From an uncultured Prevotella sp. (GTDB taxonomy: Bacteria; Bacteroidota; Bacteroidia; Bacteroidales; Bacteroidaceae): DNA of 50,724 bases. A program made the translations under genes and the position numbers. The DNA lies in the NCBI GenBank assembly GCA_900322035.1, contig ONYL01000032.1, positions 1 through 50,724 of the forward strand, read 5' to 3'. Below, piece by piece: positions 33,979-44,958 of this stretch (position 1 is its first letter; every line of letters begins with the position of its first letter). The notes under the pieces are model-generated. The model worked only from the letters and a program-made list of their open reading frames with translations. It had not been told where the DNA came from and made no database searches.

Positions 33979-34369
33979 ATGACAGCTCTTCGTCTAACAC
34001 TTGTGTTATTATTGGCCTTCTTTGCATCCTTTAGTTCGCTAAAGGGTCAAATTCAAGCTGATGCAACTACTGGCTTGAATGGACTTGCAGGGATGCCATT
34101 GGCAATTGACATTGGAAGTAGGCCTGTTAGTCGTGATGCTACTGCTTCAAGGATGGCGACTTTTGCAGATGCAAAAGGCTATATGATTGGCGGTGGTAAT
34201 ATCTATGACAATACCCAAAAGCTGCTTTTGCTTCTGAATATATAAATATAATGTACGGGCTTCAAGCTTGTCTCCATCTTCTAATGATGAATTGATGAAG
34301 GGTCTCGGCATAGCTATGGCAAGCTCCGTTTTATGGAATGTTGATTATTTCAAAGAATCTGATGAATAA
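33979..34369 (+). pseudogene. Broken secreted-protein gene (two frameshifts)
   Basis: From ATG 33979 a signal peptide (MTALRLTLVLLLAFFASFSS) leads into a mature part that stays open to TAA in the same frame at 34243-34245. The coherent protein continues first in another frame after the AAAA run at about 34216 (KAAFASEYINIM), then in a third frame from about 34251 (VRASSLSPSSNDELMKGLGI, ending VDYFKESDE, TAA 34367-34369). Two single-base losses explain both shifts, giving an original of about 130 aa. Function unknown. Homopolymer sequencing errors are an alternative explanation. Confidence 0.5.
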
Positions 34370-34381
34370 ACATTTGCTATT

Positions 34382-34876
34382 ATGAAGAAAGTATTGTTTT
34401 TGTTTGCGCTGATGTTAGGAGTATTCAGCGCATACGGCCAGACGGGAGTCGATGTGGTGAACAAGTACAAAGGCTGCAAGGGTGTCTCTTATGTGAACAC
34501 TGACGTGGATGCGGCCAAAGGCTCGTTGGCCGAGGCCGAGAGTGAGTTGAGGGCCGCTACGGACGGAGTCATCGACAAGTCTTTCATCAACAAGTTCGTA
34601 GCCGGAGTGAAGGGGGTGAAGACCCTGGAGACGGTTGTCTTCTCCGAGGATTCTGCGACTCTTCTCAACGCCGTGAAGGCCGATGTAGGCAAGCTCTCGG
34701 AAAATGGCTACATGGTGGTGGAAGACAACAAGGTGCAGGGAAGTGCCGTAGGCGAGTTGGCTTTGGCCAAGGTCGATGGCATGAAAATCACCGAGGTGGT
34801 GTTTCTCTCGCCCATCAAGGAGAAGAAGGCTTACATCCTCTGTGACATGAGGGGCGAAATCAGCATCGGAAATTGA
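34382..34876 (+). CDS. Secreted hypothetical protein, DUF4252-like
   Basis: This 164-aa protein has a signal peptide (1-19, SAYG-QT) and a compact alpha/beta mature domain (VVNKYKGCKGVSYVNTDVDA, LETVVFSEDSATLLNAVKAD, AYILCDMRGEISIGN). It resembles the DUF4252 group of Bacteroidetes (small secreted proteins of unknown function), but I cannot confirm membership by eye. It starts 12 bp after the broken gene at 33979 and may have been cotranscribed with it. Confidence 0.6.
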   Translation: MKKVLFLFALMLGVFSAYGQTGVDVVNKYKGCKGVSYVNTDVDAAKGSLAEAESELRAATDGVIDKSFINKFVAGVKGVKTLETVVFSEDSATLLNAVKADVGKLSENGYMVVEDNKVQGSAVGELALAKVDGMKITEVVFLSPIKEKKAYILCDMRGEISIGN

Positions 34877-34965
34877 GGTTGTTGCCTGAAAGGAATGCGG
34901 CAATCCGAGCAATGGCCAGGCGCATAGCCGTGAGGCTGTTGATGGGAAAGAGGCTGCACAAGAAA

Positions 34966-35012
34966 AAGCATAATCCATCATACCGTTGAGGAAAACATGA
35001 TGGATTATGCTT
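34966..35012 (-). terminator. Terminator for minus-strand broken gene 35060-35322
   Basis: Perfect 16-bp arms AAGCATAATCCATCAT (34966-34981) and ATGATGGATTATGCTT (34997-35012). On the minus strand the stem is followed by TTTTTCT, so it terminates transcription coming from 35.3 kb; it may also stop the plus-strand gene at 34382. Confidence 0.75.
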
Positions 35013-35059
35013 GAAAGACAAATAGCCACAAACGTTGCGGCTATGCTATGAAACGGGTC

Positions 35060-35322
35060 TTATTCCCACACGTCCCAGGTGGAAAAATCGTTGGACTTGG
35101 AATCGACGTAGTGTCCGACCCCTTGGTGTAAGCATAGACGGTAATGGTATTAACGCCATCTTTGTTGTTCTGGAAGGACAAACCGTAGGCACAATTTACC
35201 CCCCACTTAGTTTCAGCGCCTTCGTTGGTATAATAGTGCCAACCGGGAGAAATCTACGCTTTAAGGGTAAAAGACGTGAGCAAGGTGGCACAAAGCGCAA
35301 AAAGCCGCAGCCCCGTCTTCAT
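35060..35322 (-). pseudogene. Broken small secreted-protein gene
   Basis: The minus-strand frame begins with a signal peptide (MKTGLRLFALCATLLTSFTL-KA) and then hits TAG at 35254-35256. It continues in the same frame with a coherent beta-rich sequence (ISPGWHYYTNEGAETKWGVN, then AYGLSFQNNKDGVNTITVYA). A one-base shift near 35120 leads to YVDSKSNDFSTWDVWE and TAA at 35060-35062. The original protein was about 86 aa. A terminator follows on this strand, supporting a once-real gene. Function unknown. Confidence 0.5.
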
Positions 35323-35660
35323 GAACTAAATCATAATTGTAATGTAATAATTAAACTGTTTGTGTTTGTTTATATTTACACATCATGTGGCAGTGCCCAG
35401 TCGCATCTGCCCTTCCCCCTAAAGTTCATCCCTTCCGTCATAGGCTCACGGCAAGGATCATGGGTTAGGATTGAATCGGGTGCAAAATTACAAAAACTAA
35501 TAACATGGAAGAAACTTTTTCTGTTTTTTGCGAGGAGTCCAAAAATGAGTCATTTTACGGCATAATAGAATATTCTCAGAGGATATAAAGATGGAGCTGT
35601 ACTTTTCCTTTCGGAGATAACAGAAATTCCTGCCACGGAAACAATAAGTCTTACAAAACG
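35323..35660. other. Gene-free stretch upstream of CotH-like gene
   Basis: No convincing gene. A possible minus-strand -7 box TAATTTTG (complement 35483-35490) is present without a good -33. Confidence 0.45.
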
Positions 35661-35691
35661 TTTGCATTTTGTTGATCATTTACTATCTTTG
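35661..35691 (+). promoter_or_regulatory. Promoter of CotH-like gene
   Basis: TTTG at 35661-35664 and TATCTTTG at 35684-35691, 19 nt apart; it puts the start of transcription downstream of 35691 and so supports the ATG at 35713. Confidence 0.8.
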
Positions 35692-35712
35692 CAAAAACAA
35701 ATCTCCAAAGAC

Positions 35713-37398
35713 ATGAAAAGACTATCGACCAACGCAGACCATTTCCGCAAATGCCTGTTGACCGGCCTTCTGTTAGGAACATCAGTGTGGGCAACGGCCC
35801 AAGTGCGTATCAATGGTCGTGAACCCTTCACAGATAGAGCAAAAGGAAGATTGCTGTATGTCACTACATCCATCAGCATGTCCCACCTTTCGGCTACCGT
35901 TGAGCCCAATGATGCGAAATGGACAGAACTGAGCATCAACGGCATACCACTCAACGGAGCTACAACTGTTGACTTCGGTGAAGTCACTGCTGGCCGCACA
36001 TTCCCGCTAAGCGGCAAATATGAGGACAAGGACAGCACACTGACGGTAAGCTTCACATGTCTGCCCGTCGTGGAGATGAAAAAGCCGACTGCTTTCACCG
36101 ACGACTATGAGCCCTGCCAGATCATTATCGACGAACCCGACTCGGCCCATGCAGCTCCCATCTATACGGGTAAGGTAAAACACCGTGGGGGCACCACCAA
36201 CACCGCAGACCGCCACAAGCGCAACTATCATTTTAAACTGTTGGATGAAAACGGAGCATCGCTCGACCTGCCGCTGATGGGTATGCGGGAGGACAACAGC
36301 TGGCTGCTCGACGCGGGACAGGTGGACTTCTTCCGCTTGCGCAACCACATCTGTCATGAACTGTGGATCGACTTCTCAACGAGACCTTACTACCACGAGC
36401 AGGAGTCGAAAAGCGTCAATGGTTGCCACGTGCGGATCATTGAGCTGTTTGTCAACGACGAATATCGGGGCATCTATTCGCTCATGGAACCTGTGGACCG
36501 CAAGCAGCTGAAAATCAAGAAATATAAGAAAGGGGTGAAGGGATGCCTATGGAAGGCTGTTGAGTGGGAAGGTACTACATTTTATGATCCCGTCGACTCC
36601 TACGACAACCATTCGGCGACGCTGATGGGCTTCGAGGCGAAATATCCGGAGCCGGGCGACGATGCCGACACCACCGACTACGCACCGCTGACTGCCGTGA
36701 TGAACTTTGTCGCCAACGCTTCGGATGAGAACTTCAGAGATCAGATCAACACCTATATCGACCTCCCTGTGATGATGGACTATTCGCTATTCATCGACAT
36801 GATCAACGGAATAGACAATGGCGGGAAAAACTGCTATTGGAGCATCTACGACAAAAACAAGAGCGGACGAATGAGCATCACACCCTGGGATATGGATGCG
36901 ACATTCGGACAGAACTATGCAAACAACGTTGAACCGTCGGAACTCACAAAGCCCGACAACGAGTTAGGCAACTTTACGAATATCGAAACACGACTGATCG
37001 CGACCCAGGGCAAGGAATACAACGCAAGCAAGCAACAGCGCTATGCGGAACTGCGGCAGACGGTCTTTGACGAACAGCAACTCAACGCACGCTTCGAAGC
37101 GCACTACGACACGCTCACTTTCAGTGGGGCCACGGCACGCGAGACGGAAAAATGGAGCGGAGACAGCGACTTAGGCGGAAAGGTCCTGGATTTCAAGGCT
37201 GAACTGACGGACATCAAAAGTTGGATTCATCAGCGTCTCGCCTATCTGGACCAAAAATACGGTTATGCTCCGTCGGGCATCACGACGATAAGTCACCCCT
37301 CTAATGATAGAGCTTGGTACACTCTTAGCGGTCAGCGCGTGAGCCGCCCTGGGGAAGGCATCTATATCCATCAGGGCAGGAAAGTAGTGAAAAAATAA
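35713..37398 (+). CDS. CotH kinase-family secreted protein
   Basis: This 561-aa secreted protein has a signal peptide (1-30, WATA-QV), an N-terminal Ig-like region (about 35-130), and a CotH-type kinase-like domain (about 135-470). Support: HRGGTTNTADRHKRNYHFKL, WLLDAGQVDFFRLRNHICHE, IIELFVNDEYRGIYSLMEPV and ITPWDMDATFGQNY, with the conserved D-x-D near its end. CotH proteins phosphorylate secreted or spore-coat proteins in other bacteria; the target here is unknown. The C-terminus WYTLSGQRVSRPGEGIYIHQ-GRK is a short sorting tail of the kind seen on T9SS cargo in Prevotella. An upstream in-frame ATG at 35662 lies within the promoter and is rejected. Confidence 0.85.
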   Translation: MKRLSTNADHFRKCLLTGLLLGTSVWATAQVRINGREPFTDRAKGRLLYVTTSISMSHLSATVEPNDAKWTELSINGIPLNGATTVDFGEVTAGRTFPLSGKYEDKDSTLTVSFTCLPVVEMKKPTAFTDDYEPCQIIIDEPDSAHAAPIYTGKVKHRGGTTNTADRHKRNYHFKLLDENGASLDLPLMGMREDNSWLLDAGQVDFFRLRNHICHELWIDFSTRPYYHEQESKSVNGCHVRIIELFVNDEYRGIYSLMEPVDRKQLKIKKYKKGVKGCLWKAVEWEGTTFYDPVDSYDNHSATLMGFEAKYPEPGDDADTTDYAPLTAVMNFVANASDENFRDQINTYIDLPVMMDYSLFIDMINGIDNGGKNCYWSIYDKNKSGRMSITPWDMDATFGQNYANNVEPSELTKPDNELGNFTNIETRLIATQGKEYNASKQQRYAELRQTVFDEQQLNARFEAHYDTLTFSGATARETEKWSGDSDLGGKVLDFKAELTDIKSWIHQRLAYLDQKYGYAPSGITTISHPSNDRAWYTLSGQRVSRPGEGIYIHQGRKVVKK

Positions 37399-37453
37399 GA
37401 TGGGAGTTCCGCTCCGCATGGCAATTATGAATTATAGAAAGGCAGGACACAGA

Positions 37454-37795
37454 TTACAGATGGTCTATCTGCTCGATCGTCAGGCCTGTAGCTTTAGAGA
37501 TATCGGCAGAGGGGTAGTTGAGAGATTTTAATTCTTTGGCAATCTTAAAAGACATATCTGTCCGTCCCTTCTCCATGCCTTTCTCCATGCCTTTCTCCAT
37601 GCCTTTCTCCATGCCCTGCTCCATGCCTATTTCCATACCTTTTTTCATACCTTGCTCCAAGCCTTCTTTCAGACCTTGCTTCAGACCTTGCTGGGTTCCG
37701 TATTTGAGGGCATCATCATTTTTTGCTTGGGATGCGGACACATGTCGCCCAAGGTTGTCGACAATCTTGCTGACGAATGTCAACAACCGGGGCAC
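37454..37795 (-). pseudogene. C-terminal fragment of a PD-(D/E)XK (Rpn-type) transposase-like nuclease
   Basis: The 113-aa frame has the low-complexity tail typical of Rpn/PDDEXK family putative transposases: a GLKEGLEQGMKKGMEIGMEQ stretch followed by tandem EKGM units, then KIAKELKSLNYPSADISKAT and LTIEQIDHL. The nuclease domain with its catalytic residues is missing upstream. The EKGM units come from a 12-bp tandem repeat (about 37571-37625). It is probably a remnant of a larger gene. Confidence 0.6.
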
Positions 37796-37819
37796 GCAAT
37801 AGTAGGATGACGGTTTGAA

Positions 37820-37864
37820 GAAAAAAAAGAGGATGTATCATAAACTGAATGATGATACATCCTC
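37820..37864 (-). terminator. Terminator of the polysaccharide-utilisation operon
   Basis: GAGGATGTATCAT (37829-37841) and ATGATACATCCTC (37852-37864) form a perfect 13-bp stem; on the minus strand TTTTTTTTC follows, which fits the end of the GH97-terminated transcript. Confidence 0.8.
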
Positions 37865-37879
37865 AAGCGAAAGTATTTA

Positions 37880-37922
37880 AGGCTGGTTCTATAAATTAGG
37901 TCGAGGCCTATAGAACCAGCCT
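37880..37922. repeat. Short palindromic repeat (GGCTGGTTCTA family)
   Basis: AGGCTGGTTCTATA (37880-37893) and TATAGAACCAGCCT (37909-37922) pair perfectly; the loop ATTAGGTCGAGGCC is MITE-end sequence, so this looks like a minimal deletion derivative of the MITE-like element. Confidence 0.85.
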
Positions 37923-37944
37923 CAAAATAATTGGAATTGTTCAC

Positions 37945-40113
<2,169 letters not shown>

Positions 40114-41862
40114 TTATTGTTCGATGACTATCATAGACCAATACTTCAGCATAGGAACGGTGAACACCACACGGTCGCCATTCTTCTCAAAATGAAGTTC
40201 CTGTGCGACACCACCATAGCAGTCTGGGGAAGCCACCCATATACGCTTCACATTCCCTGCCTTTACAGCCAAAGTCAGGCCATTGATCTGTTGCGGCTCA
40301 GGCATGTCGCCCTTGAGGTCACGCCAACTCAAGCTGTTTGCATTGACGAAGTTGAGCAGATTGACCACTTTCTTGTCGTCAACCGTCTTCGTATAAGCCG
40401 TAACAGTGCCAAGCCGCGGCGGCCAATTGGCAATTGTCACATCAGAACTTGTGGTATAGATGTCGTCGTCATTCTGCTGTCCTTCAACACGGAGCAGGTC
40501 TTCGTATGCAGTGAAGAAATCGTAATAGCAGACAAGCTGGCTTTTCAGGTCGTCGCTCATGGCCAGATGGCTGTTGGGGAAATATTCATGGCAAAGCATG
40601 TGGTCGCCCAACTCCAGATGATCTGCTCCTATGGCAAACATCACTGCATCTGTCAGCAATACCCCCGGTGTGTTGAACTCACTCTTGTCATTGCACTCAT
40701 AATCCATATAGGCTGCATAAACCTGGCCTGCACCAGGCCTGTAGCTTCGGTTTTGATTCAGAATGGAGAGCAAGTCGGCGAATTGAGACTCACCTCCCCA
40801 CAATTCGGAGTATAGAAAGTCAACATCCCCGGTATTGGCAATATTGAGCTGGCCATAGTTGGCCACAGCGTTCATCACAAGCCGCTTCCCTGGCTCAGCC
40901 TGTTTCATTGCCTTGATGAAATTGGCAAAACCAGAGGGCAAGTTGACCGTATTGCCATAGAAGTCATAAACAGTACCGCGATTGCCCACTTGGTCGATAT
41001 GGTAGCCGTCGAAATCAAAATGCTCGTAGACATCCTTGTTCTGTGCAGCAAGATATTTCTGCCAATCCGTATTGTTGGGATCGGTGAGATAGATGTCACT
41101 CTTCCAGTCCGACGACATATCGAGACAATCTTTTTTGCTGTGGTTCTGGTCCTTGTACAGATACCACTGATCCTTCACGCCTTTCTGTGAGGCATTGTCC
41201 AATGCACCGTAGCAAAGGTTGTAGAACATCGACTTCATACCATAACCATGCTGTGCGGAGATATATCGACGCACCACATCGGCATCAATCTCACGATTGG
41301 CGATATCGGTATAGACGGCATCCGGCGTGTAAGGCTGATGATGGGCATAATGCCAGTCATAAAACTGCACACCATTGATGTGATAGCGGTTGAGCAATGC
41401 CATCTCTGCGTCTATTGTCTTCTGATTTTTCGACTTGTCGTAGGTAGCCACAAAACCATAGCGGGGAAAACGGTTCCAATCACTCGAAACGTCTACGGCG
41501 ATAGTGCCGTAGACGGTCTCGCCCGAGCCATTCTTTGTGTATATGTCCACAAGATAACCTGTGAAGTCTTGCGACGGAGCTGTCCACGTCCATGTGGAAC
41601 CAGACAGGGGCTGCTCTTCAACGACGTCAGCACCATGACGGTAGCGCACGATGGCGCCTGCAGGAAGGTTGCCTTTCACGGAGAAGCTGATGGTCTGCCC
41701 AGGAGCATACAAAGCCTTGTCGGTGGAGAGCTCAAGCGTAAGGCGGGAGGTGATTTCTACAGCAGGCTGAAGAGATGACGCCTTGGAAATATTGAAAGTA
41801 TCGTCGCTGCTGCAGCTCGCAAAGAGCAGTAGGGCGAACATCATTTTTGAAATTAGTTTCAT
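40114..41862 (-). CDS. Glycoside hydrolase family 66 (dextranase-type) lipoprotein
   Basis: This 582-aa lipoprotein (lipobox LFASC, Cys16) contains a GH66 catalytic core: RYGFVATYDKSKNQKTIDAE, HINGVQFYDWHYAHHQPYTP, LDMSSDWKSDIYLTDPNN, and the probable nucleophile motif FDFDGYHIDQVGN (Asp of HID) followed by FLYSELWGGES with the probable acid/base Glu. An Ig-like N-terminal domain precedes it (about 35-130). GH66 enzymes cleave alpha-1,6-glucan (dextran) or make cyclic isomaltooligosaccharides. The lipid anchor and the SusC/D neighbours suggest it acts at the cell surface. It is 12 bp downstream of the SusE-like gene. Confidence 0.9.
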   Translation of the reverse strand: MKLISKMMFALLLFASCSSDDTFNISKASSLQPAVEITSRLTLELSTDKALYAPGQTISFSVKGNLPAGAIVRYRHGADVVEEQPLSGSTWTWTAPSQDFTGYLVDIYTKNGSGETVYGTIAVDVSSDWNRFPRYGFVATYDKSKNQKTIDAEMALLNRYHINGVQFYDWHYAHHQPYTPDAVYTDIANREIDADVVRRYISAQHGYGMKSMFYNLCYGALDNASQKGVKDQWYLYKDQNHSKKDCLDMSSDWKSDIYLTDPNNTDWQKYLAAQNKDVYEHFDFDGYHIDQVGNRGTVYDFYGNTVNLPSGFANFIKAMKQAEPGKRLVMNAVANYGQLNIANTGDVDFLYSELWGGESQFADLLSILNQNRSYRPGAGQVYAAYMDYECNDKSEFNTPGVLLTDAVMFAIGADHLELGDHMLCHEYFPNSHLAMSDDLKSQLVCYYDFFTAYEDLLRVEGQQNDDDIYTTSSDVTIANWPPRLGTVTAYTKTVDDKKVVNLLNFVNANSLSWRDLKGDMPEPQQINGLTLAVKAGNVKRIWVASPDCYGGVAQELHFEKNGDRVVFTVPMLKYWSMIVIEQ

Positions 41863-41874
41863 CTTTTCCTATTA

Positions 41875-43365
41875 TTATCGTTTTGTGATGGTCACTGTCT
41901 CGTGGAGTTGGTCGAGTGTGATGGTATAGGTGCCCGATTGCGAAATCTTCCATTTCTGGTCGATGTCTCCAATGCTAAGGTCAAGATATTGAGCCTTACA
42001 GTTGTCGCTGCTCTTGTCTATAAACAAAGCCTGCTCTGGCTTTCCTGTTGGTTCCATATCGTTGCCGGCTGCACACATGAACCAGGCTCCATTCCAGTCG
42101 CTCTTCTTGTCGCAGGTGAATTTCATCTCGCCGGCGTTCAGCTTTCCTGTCCAAGTGAAGACATAGTCGCTGCTCTTCGTCATGGCCGTAGCATTGGCAA
42201 GGTCCCAGCCATTGGGAGTCGCGTCGCCTACGAGCCAGATACCCTCATAAGGATGGAACTCACTCATGAGCATACGTTCCTTGCCCGAACGAATGTCCAC
42301 GCAAATCTTGTACGCCTTGTTTGTTTCGCCGTCCTGAAGATACCATTTGTCGTCTGGATCATAACCTGAAACAAACTTCATGCTCGTGTCTGTGTAGGGA
42401 GCGTTGGCCTTCGTAGCCTTATACATGTTTTCCCAGCTTCCGTCGCTGGTTCCGAACTTAAAATCCCCTCCCTGATCAAAGAACCGACCCAAACGGAAGA
42501 GATAAGGATCCAGGACATCGCGGGTCATCTGCTCAAAGCTCCAACCGGTCATGTTGCCTACGAAAAACAACTGTTCGAAAGCAGGTTTGCTGCTTTCCGT
42601 CTCCTCAATGGCGACCACACCGGTGAGTAAGTTGATGCTCACCTTATAATAATGTGCCTCACTGATGTGCCACTGATTGTCAGGCTGGTCATCAGACGTG
42701 CGGAGTGTGGCCAGACCATCATCACCAAGGTTGTACGAGGGCAGCAACTGTCCCAATGTGGTAATGAACTTCAGGCTGCCTTTTGTCAGGCTGCCCTCCC
42801 AGGTGAAGATTCCATTGTCCGTCCGCGTCATGGGAGTAGCGTTGTCTGCGCTCCAGCCGTTGGGGGTCGCATCGCCAATGAGGTAAAGCGTTGAGCTGAC
42901 CGGCGCATAGGGAACGAAAGAGAAGCTGACCTCAGATTGCTGAACCTCATCATAACCCGTAACGGAAGCCGTAACACGTGCCTGCAGATCAATACGTTTG
43001 CCAGGCTGCCCACCCATGTTGTCGAGGATCATATTATTAAGATTTTCCTCGTTTCCGCTCCACTCATAGGTTTGTGTGGCATCGCTCACAAGTGTGCAGG
43101 GATTGGCAAAATCAGTACCGGCCTTAGCCAGTTCCAAGGTGTAGGCAATGCGGTTTCCGGTGCCACCATTGTTGCCGGTCGTCCAGTTCAGGGTCACGGC
43201 GTTGCTGGCGTGACTGGCTTCGTCCAGTGTGTCCGTACTCTGCGTTGCAGAGAGGGTGAGCGTATCATATCCCTTGTTGTACTCCTCATAGTCTTGGTCA
43301 GTACAAGCAGCTGTCGTCGCCAACAACAAAAGGGCAAGAATCAATTGGTTTGAATATTTCATCAT
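41875..43365 (-). CDS. SusE/SusF-like surface glycan-binding lipoprotein
   Basis: This 496-aa lipoprotein has lipobox TTAAC (about Cys21) and the SusE-type N-terminal Ig domain (TLSATQSTDTLDEASHASNA, VTLNWTTGNNGG). Three beta-sandwich modules follow, each marked by LYLIGDATPNGWSADNATPM, LFFVGNMTGWSFEQMTRDVL or LVGDATPNGWDLANATAMTK, the repeat seen in SusE/F starch-binding modules. It should bind the polysaccharide at the surface and pass it to SusCD. It is the third gene of the operon, with a 94-bp gap from susD. Confidence 0.85.
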   Translation of the reverse strand: MMKYSNQLILALLLLATTAACTDQDYEEYNKGYDTLTLSATQSTDTLDEASHASNAVTLNWTTGNNGGTGNRIAYTLELAKAGTDFANPCTLVSDATQTYEWSGNEENLNNMILDNMGGQPGKRIDLQARVTASVTGYDEVQQSEVSFSFVPYAPVSSTLYLIGDATPNGWSADNATPMTRTDNGIFTWEGSLTKGSLKFITTLGQLLPSYNLGDDGLATLRTSDDQPDNQWHISEAHYYKVSINLLTGVVAIEETESSKPAFEQLFFVGNMTGWSFEQMTRDVLDPYLFRLGRFFDQGGDFKFGTSDGSWENMYKATKANAPYTDTSMKFVSGYDPDDKWYLQDGETNKAYKICVDIRSGKERMLMSEFHPYEGIWLVGDATPNGWDLANATAMTKSSDYVFTWTGKLNAGEMKFTCDKKSDWNGAWFMCAAGNDMEPTGKPEQALFIDKSSDNCKAQYLDLSIGDIDQKWKISQSGTYTITLDQLHETVTITKR

Positions 43366-43459
43366 GACAAATATTATTTATTGTTTGCTTGAATGTCGGA
43401 GAGTGAAGTCATTTCTACTTTTATAAACGGTAGGAGCAACTTCAATCTCCATTTTTTTA

Positions 43460-44947
43460 TTAGTATCCAGGATTCTGCTTCATAAGCGGGTTGGCATCAA
43501 TCTCGGTCTGCGGGATTGGGAAGAGCAGACGGTCTTTATTGACATTTTTGCCAATTGACTTCAAGAATTTGATGGCATAGTTGCCATGGTCCAGTCTAAT
43601 CATGTCAAACCAGCGGTGTCCCTCGAAGGCAAGTTCCATACGGCGCTCGTGGATGATTTTCTCCCGCATTTCGTCTTGTGACAACCCGGAAACATCCGGC
43701 AGCCCCGCCCTACGGCGCACAATATTCAGCGGTTCTGCAGCAGCTGCAGTCTGTCCCATCTCGTTCAGAGCCTCCGCCTTCATGAGTAATACATCCGCAT
43801 AGCGGTATACTACGAAATTAGCCGGACTGGTGTTGTATTCAGGAGAAACGGTCTTTGAGACAAGAAACTTGCGCACATTGTAGCCCGTGTAGCTGTAGCT
43901 GGACTTGTACACATTTCCCTCATAGTCAGGGCATCCCTCATAAAAGACGGTGAGATCTTTACGCTTGTCGCCTTTCTCCCACTGACCCATAAATTCCTCT
44001 GTGGGCTGGTTCCATCCGTAACCACCGGCCACGAAATTGGAATTGCGTGGCCCCATGAAGCATGAGAGCCAGCTTGACTGTGGATTGTTGCCCCAGAAAT
44101 CATACTCTGTATTACCGCTGTATTGCACTTCGAAAATACTCTCCGGGCCATTGTTGACCAGTGCGTTGAAATTATCGCTGAAATCACATCTTGTCAAGTC
44201 ATACCCCAGTGCGGTAACGGAATCACAAAGGTTGACCACATGCTGATAGTATTCCTTATGGTCGGGTGCCAGCGTAAGATACATATCTGCCATCATCGTC
44301 AGAGCGGCATCTTTGGAAGCACGTCCTACATTTTTGCCATCATACTCGCTCTTGGCAGGCAGCGACTCAATGGCTTTCTGACAATCAGAGTGGATGAGGC
44401 TGTATACCTCTTCTGCCGACGAACGTGCTATGGCTGTCGGCTGTCCCGGTTCGAAGGGTTGCGTGCGGATGGGAACACCCCCATAAAGCCGTACCAGCAC
44501 ATAGTAGTAATGTGCGCGAAGGAAATAGGCCTCAGCCAAGCAGCGTTGCTGGATAGCGTCAACATCCTTGCCCTCCAGAGCTTGGATGAGGATATTGCAC
44601 TGTCCGATGCCAACCCATGGCGACCGCCACATATAAAGAGCCATACCGTTGTCGCTGTTCGTGGTGAAGTTGGCCGCCTGAACCGTCTCCAGGCCATCCG
44701 TACCACCACCAGCGCCAACAATGCTGTTGCCCGCAACGATGTCGAGCGTCCATAAACGCTGGTTATACATATTTGATGATTGCAGGGTACGATAGCAGGC
44801 ATTTGCCATGGCCACTGCCACTGAATCGTTGACGCTCACGTTGGGATCTACCGTATTCTTAGGCGCCTTGTCCAAGAAGTCGTCGCTGCAAGAAGTCAGG
44901 GTCAGCAACGAGGCAAGGATGATGTTGAATATTTTGCTTGATTTCAT
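43460..44947 (-). CDS. SusD/RagB-family nutrient uptake lipoprotein
   Basis: This 495-aa lipoprotein has lipobox LTSC (Cys20) then SDDFLDKAPKNTV, a SusD hallmark. It has the helical SusD core (ANACYRTLQSSNMYNQRLW; AEAYFLRAHYYYVLVRLYGG with the VPIRTQP motif) and the typical C-terminus (YADVLLMKAEALNEMGQTAA; RMELAFEGHRWFDMIRLDHG; FPIPQTEIDANPLMKQNPGY). SusD caps the SusC transporter and captures substrate. It follows susC by 11 bp, the conserved pair of every PUL. Confidence 0.95.
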   Translation of the reverse strand: MKSSKIFNIILASLLTLTSCSDDFLDKAPKNTVDPNVSVNDSVAVAMANACYRTLQSSNMYNQRLWTLDIVAGNSIVGAGGGTDGLETVQAANFTTNSDNGMALYMWRSPWVGIGQCNILIQALEGKDVDAIQQRCLAEAYFLRAHYYYVLVRLYGGVPIRTQPFEPGQPTAIARSSAEEVYSLIHSDCQKAIESLPAKSEYDGKNVGRASKDAALTMMADMYLTLAPDHKEYYQHVVNLCDSVTALGYDLTRCDFSDNFNALVNNGPESIFEVQYSGNTEYDFWGNNPQSSWLSCFMGPRNSNFVAGGYGWNQPTEEFMGQWEKGDKRKDLTVFYEGCPDYEGNVYKSSYSYTGYNVRKFLVSKTVSPEYNTSPANFVVYRYADVLLMKAEALNEMGQTAAAAEPLNIVRRRAGLPDVSGLSQDEMREKIIHERRMELAFEGHRWFDMIRLDHGNYAIKFLKSIGKNVNKDRLLFPIPQTEIDANPLMKQNPGY

Positions 44948-44958
44948 CGCTGTCGAAA

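Noticed and set aside
35035-35565. 176-aa plus-strand open frame
   Set aside because: It is antisense to the coherent broken gene at 35060-35322 and has no protein-like composition or signal.
37571-37630. CRISPR-like short repeats
   Set aside because: The 12-bp units are contiguous without spacers and encode EKGM repeats in a nuclease tail. No CRISPR array was seen anywhere in the window.
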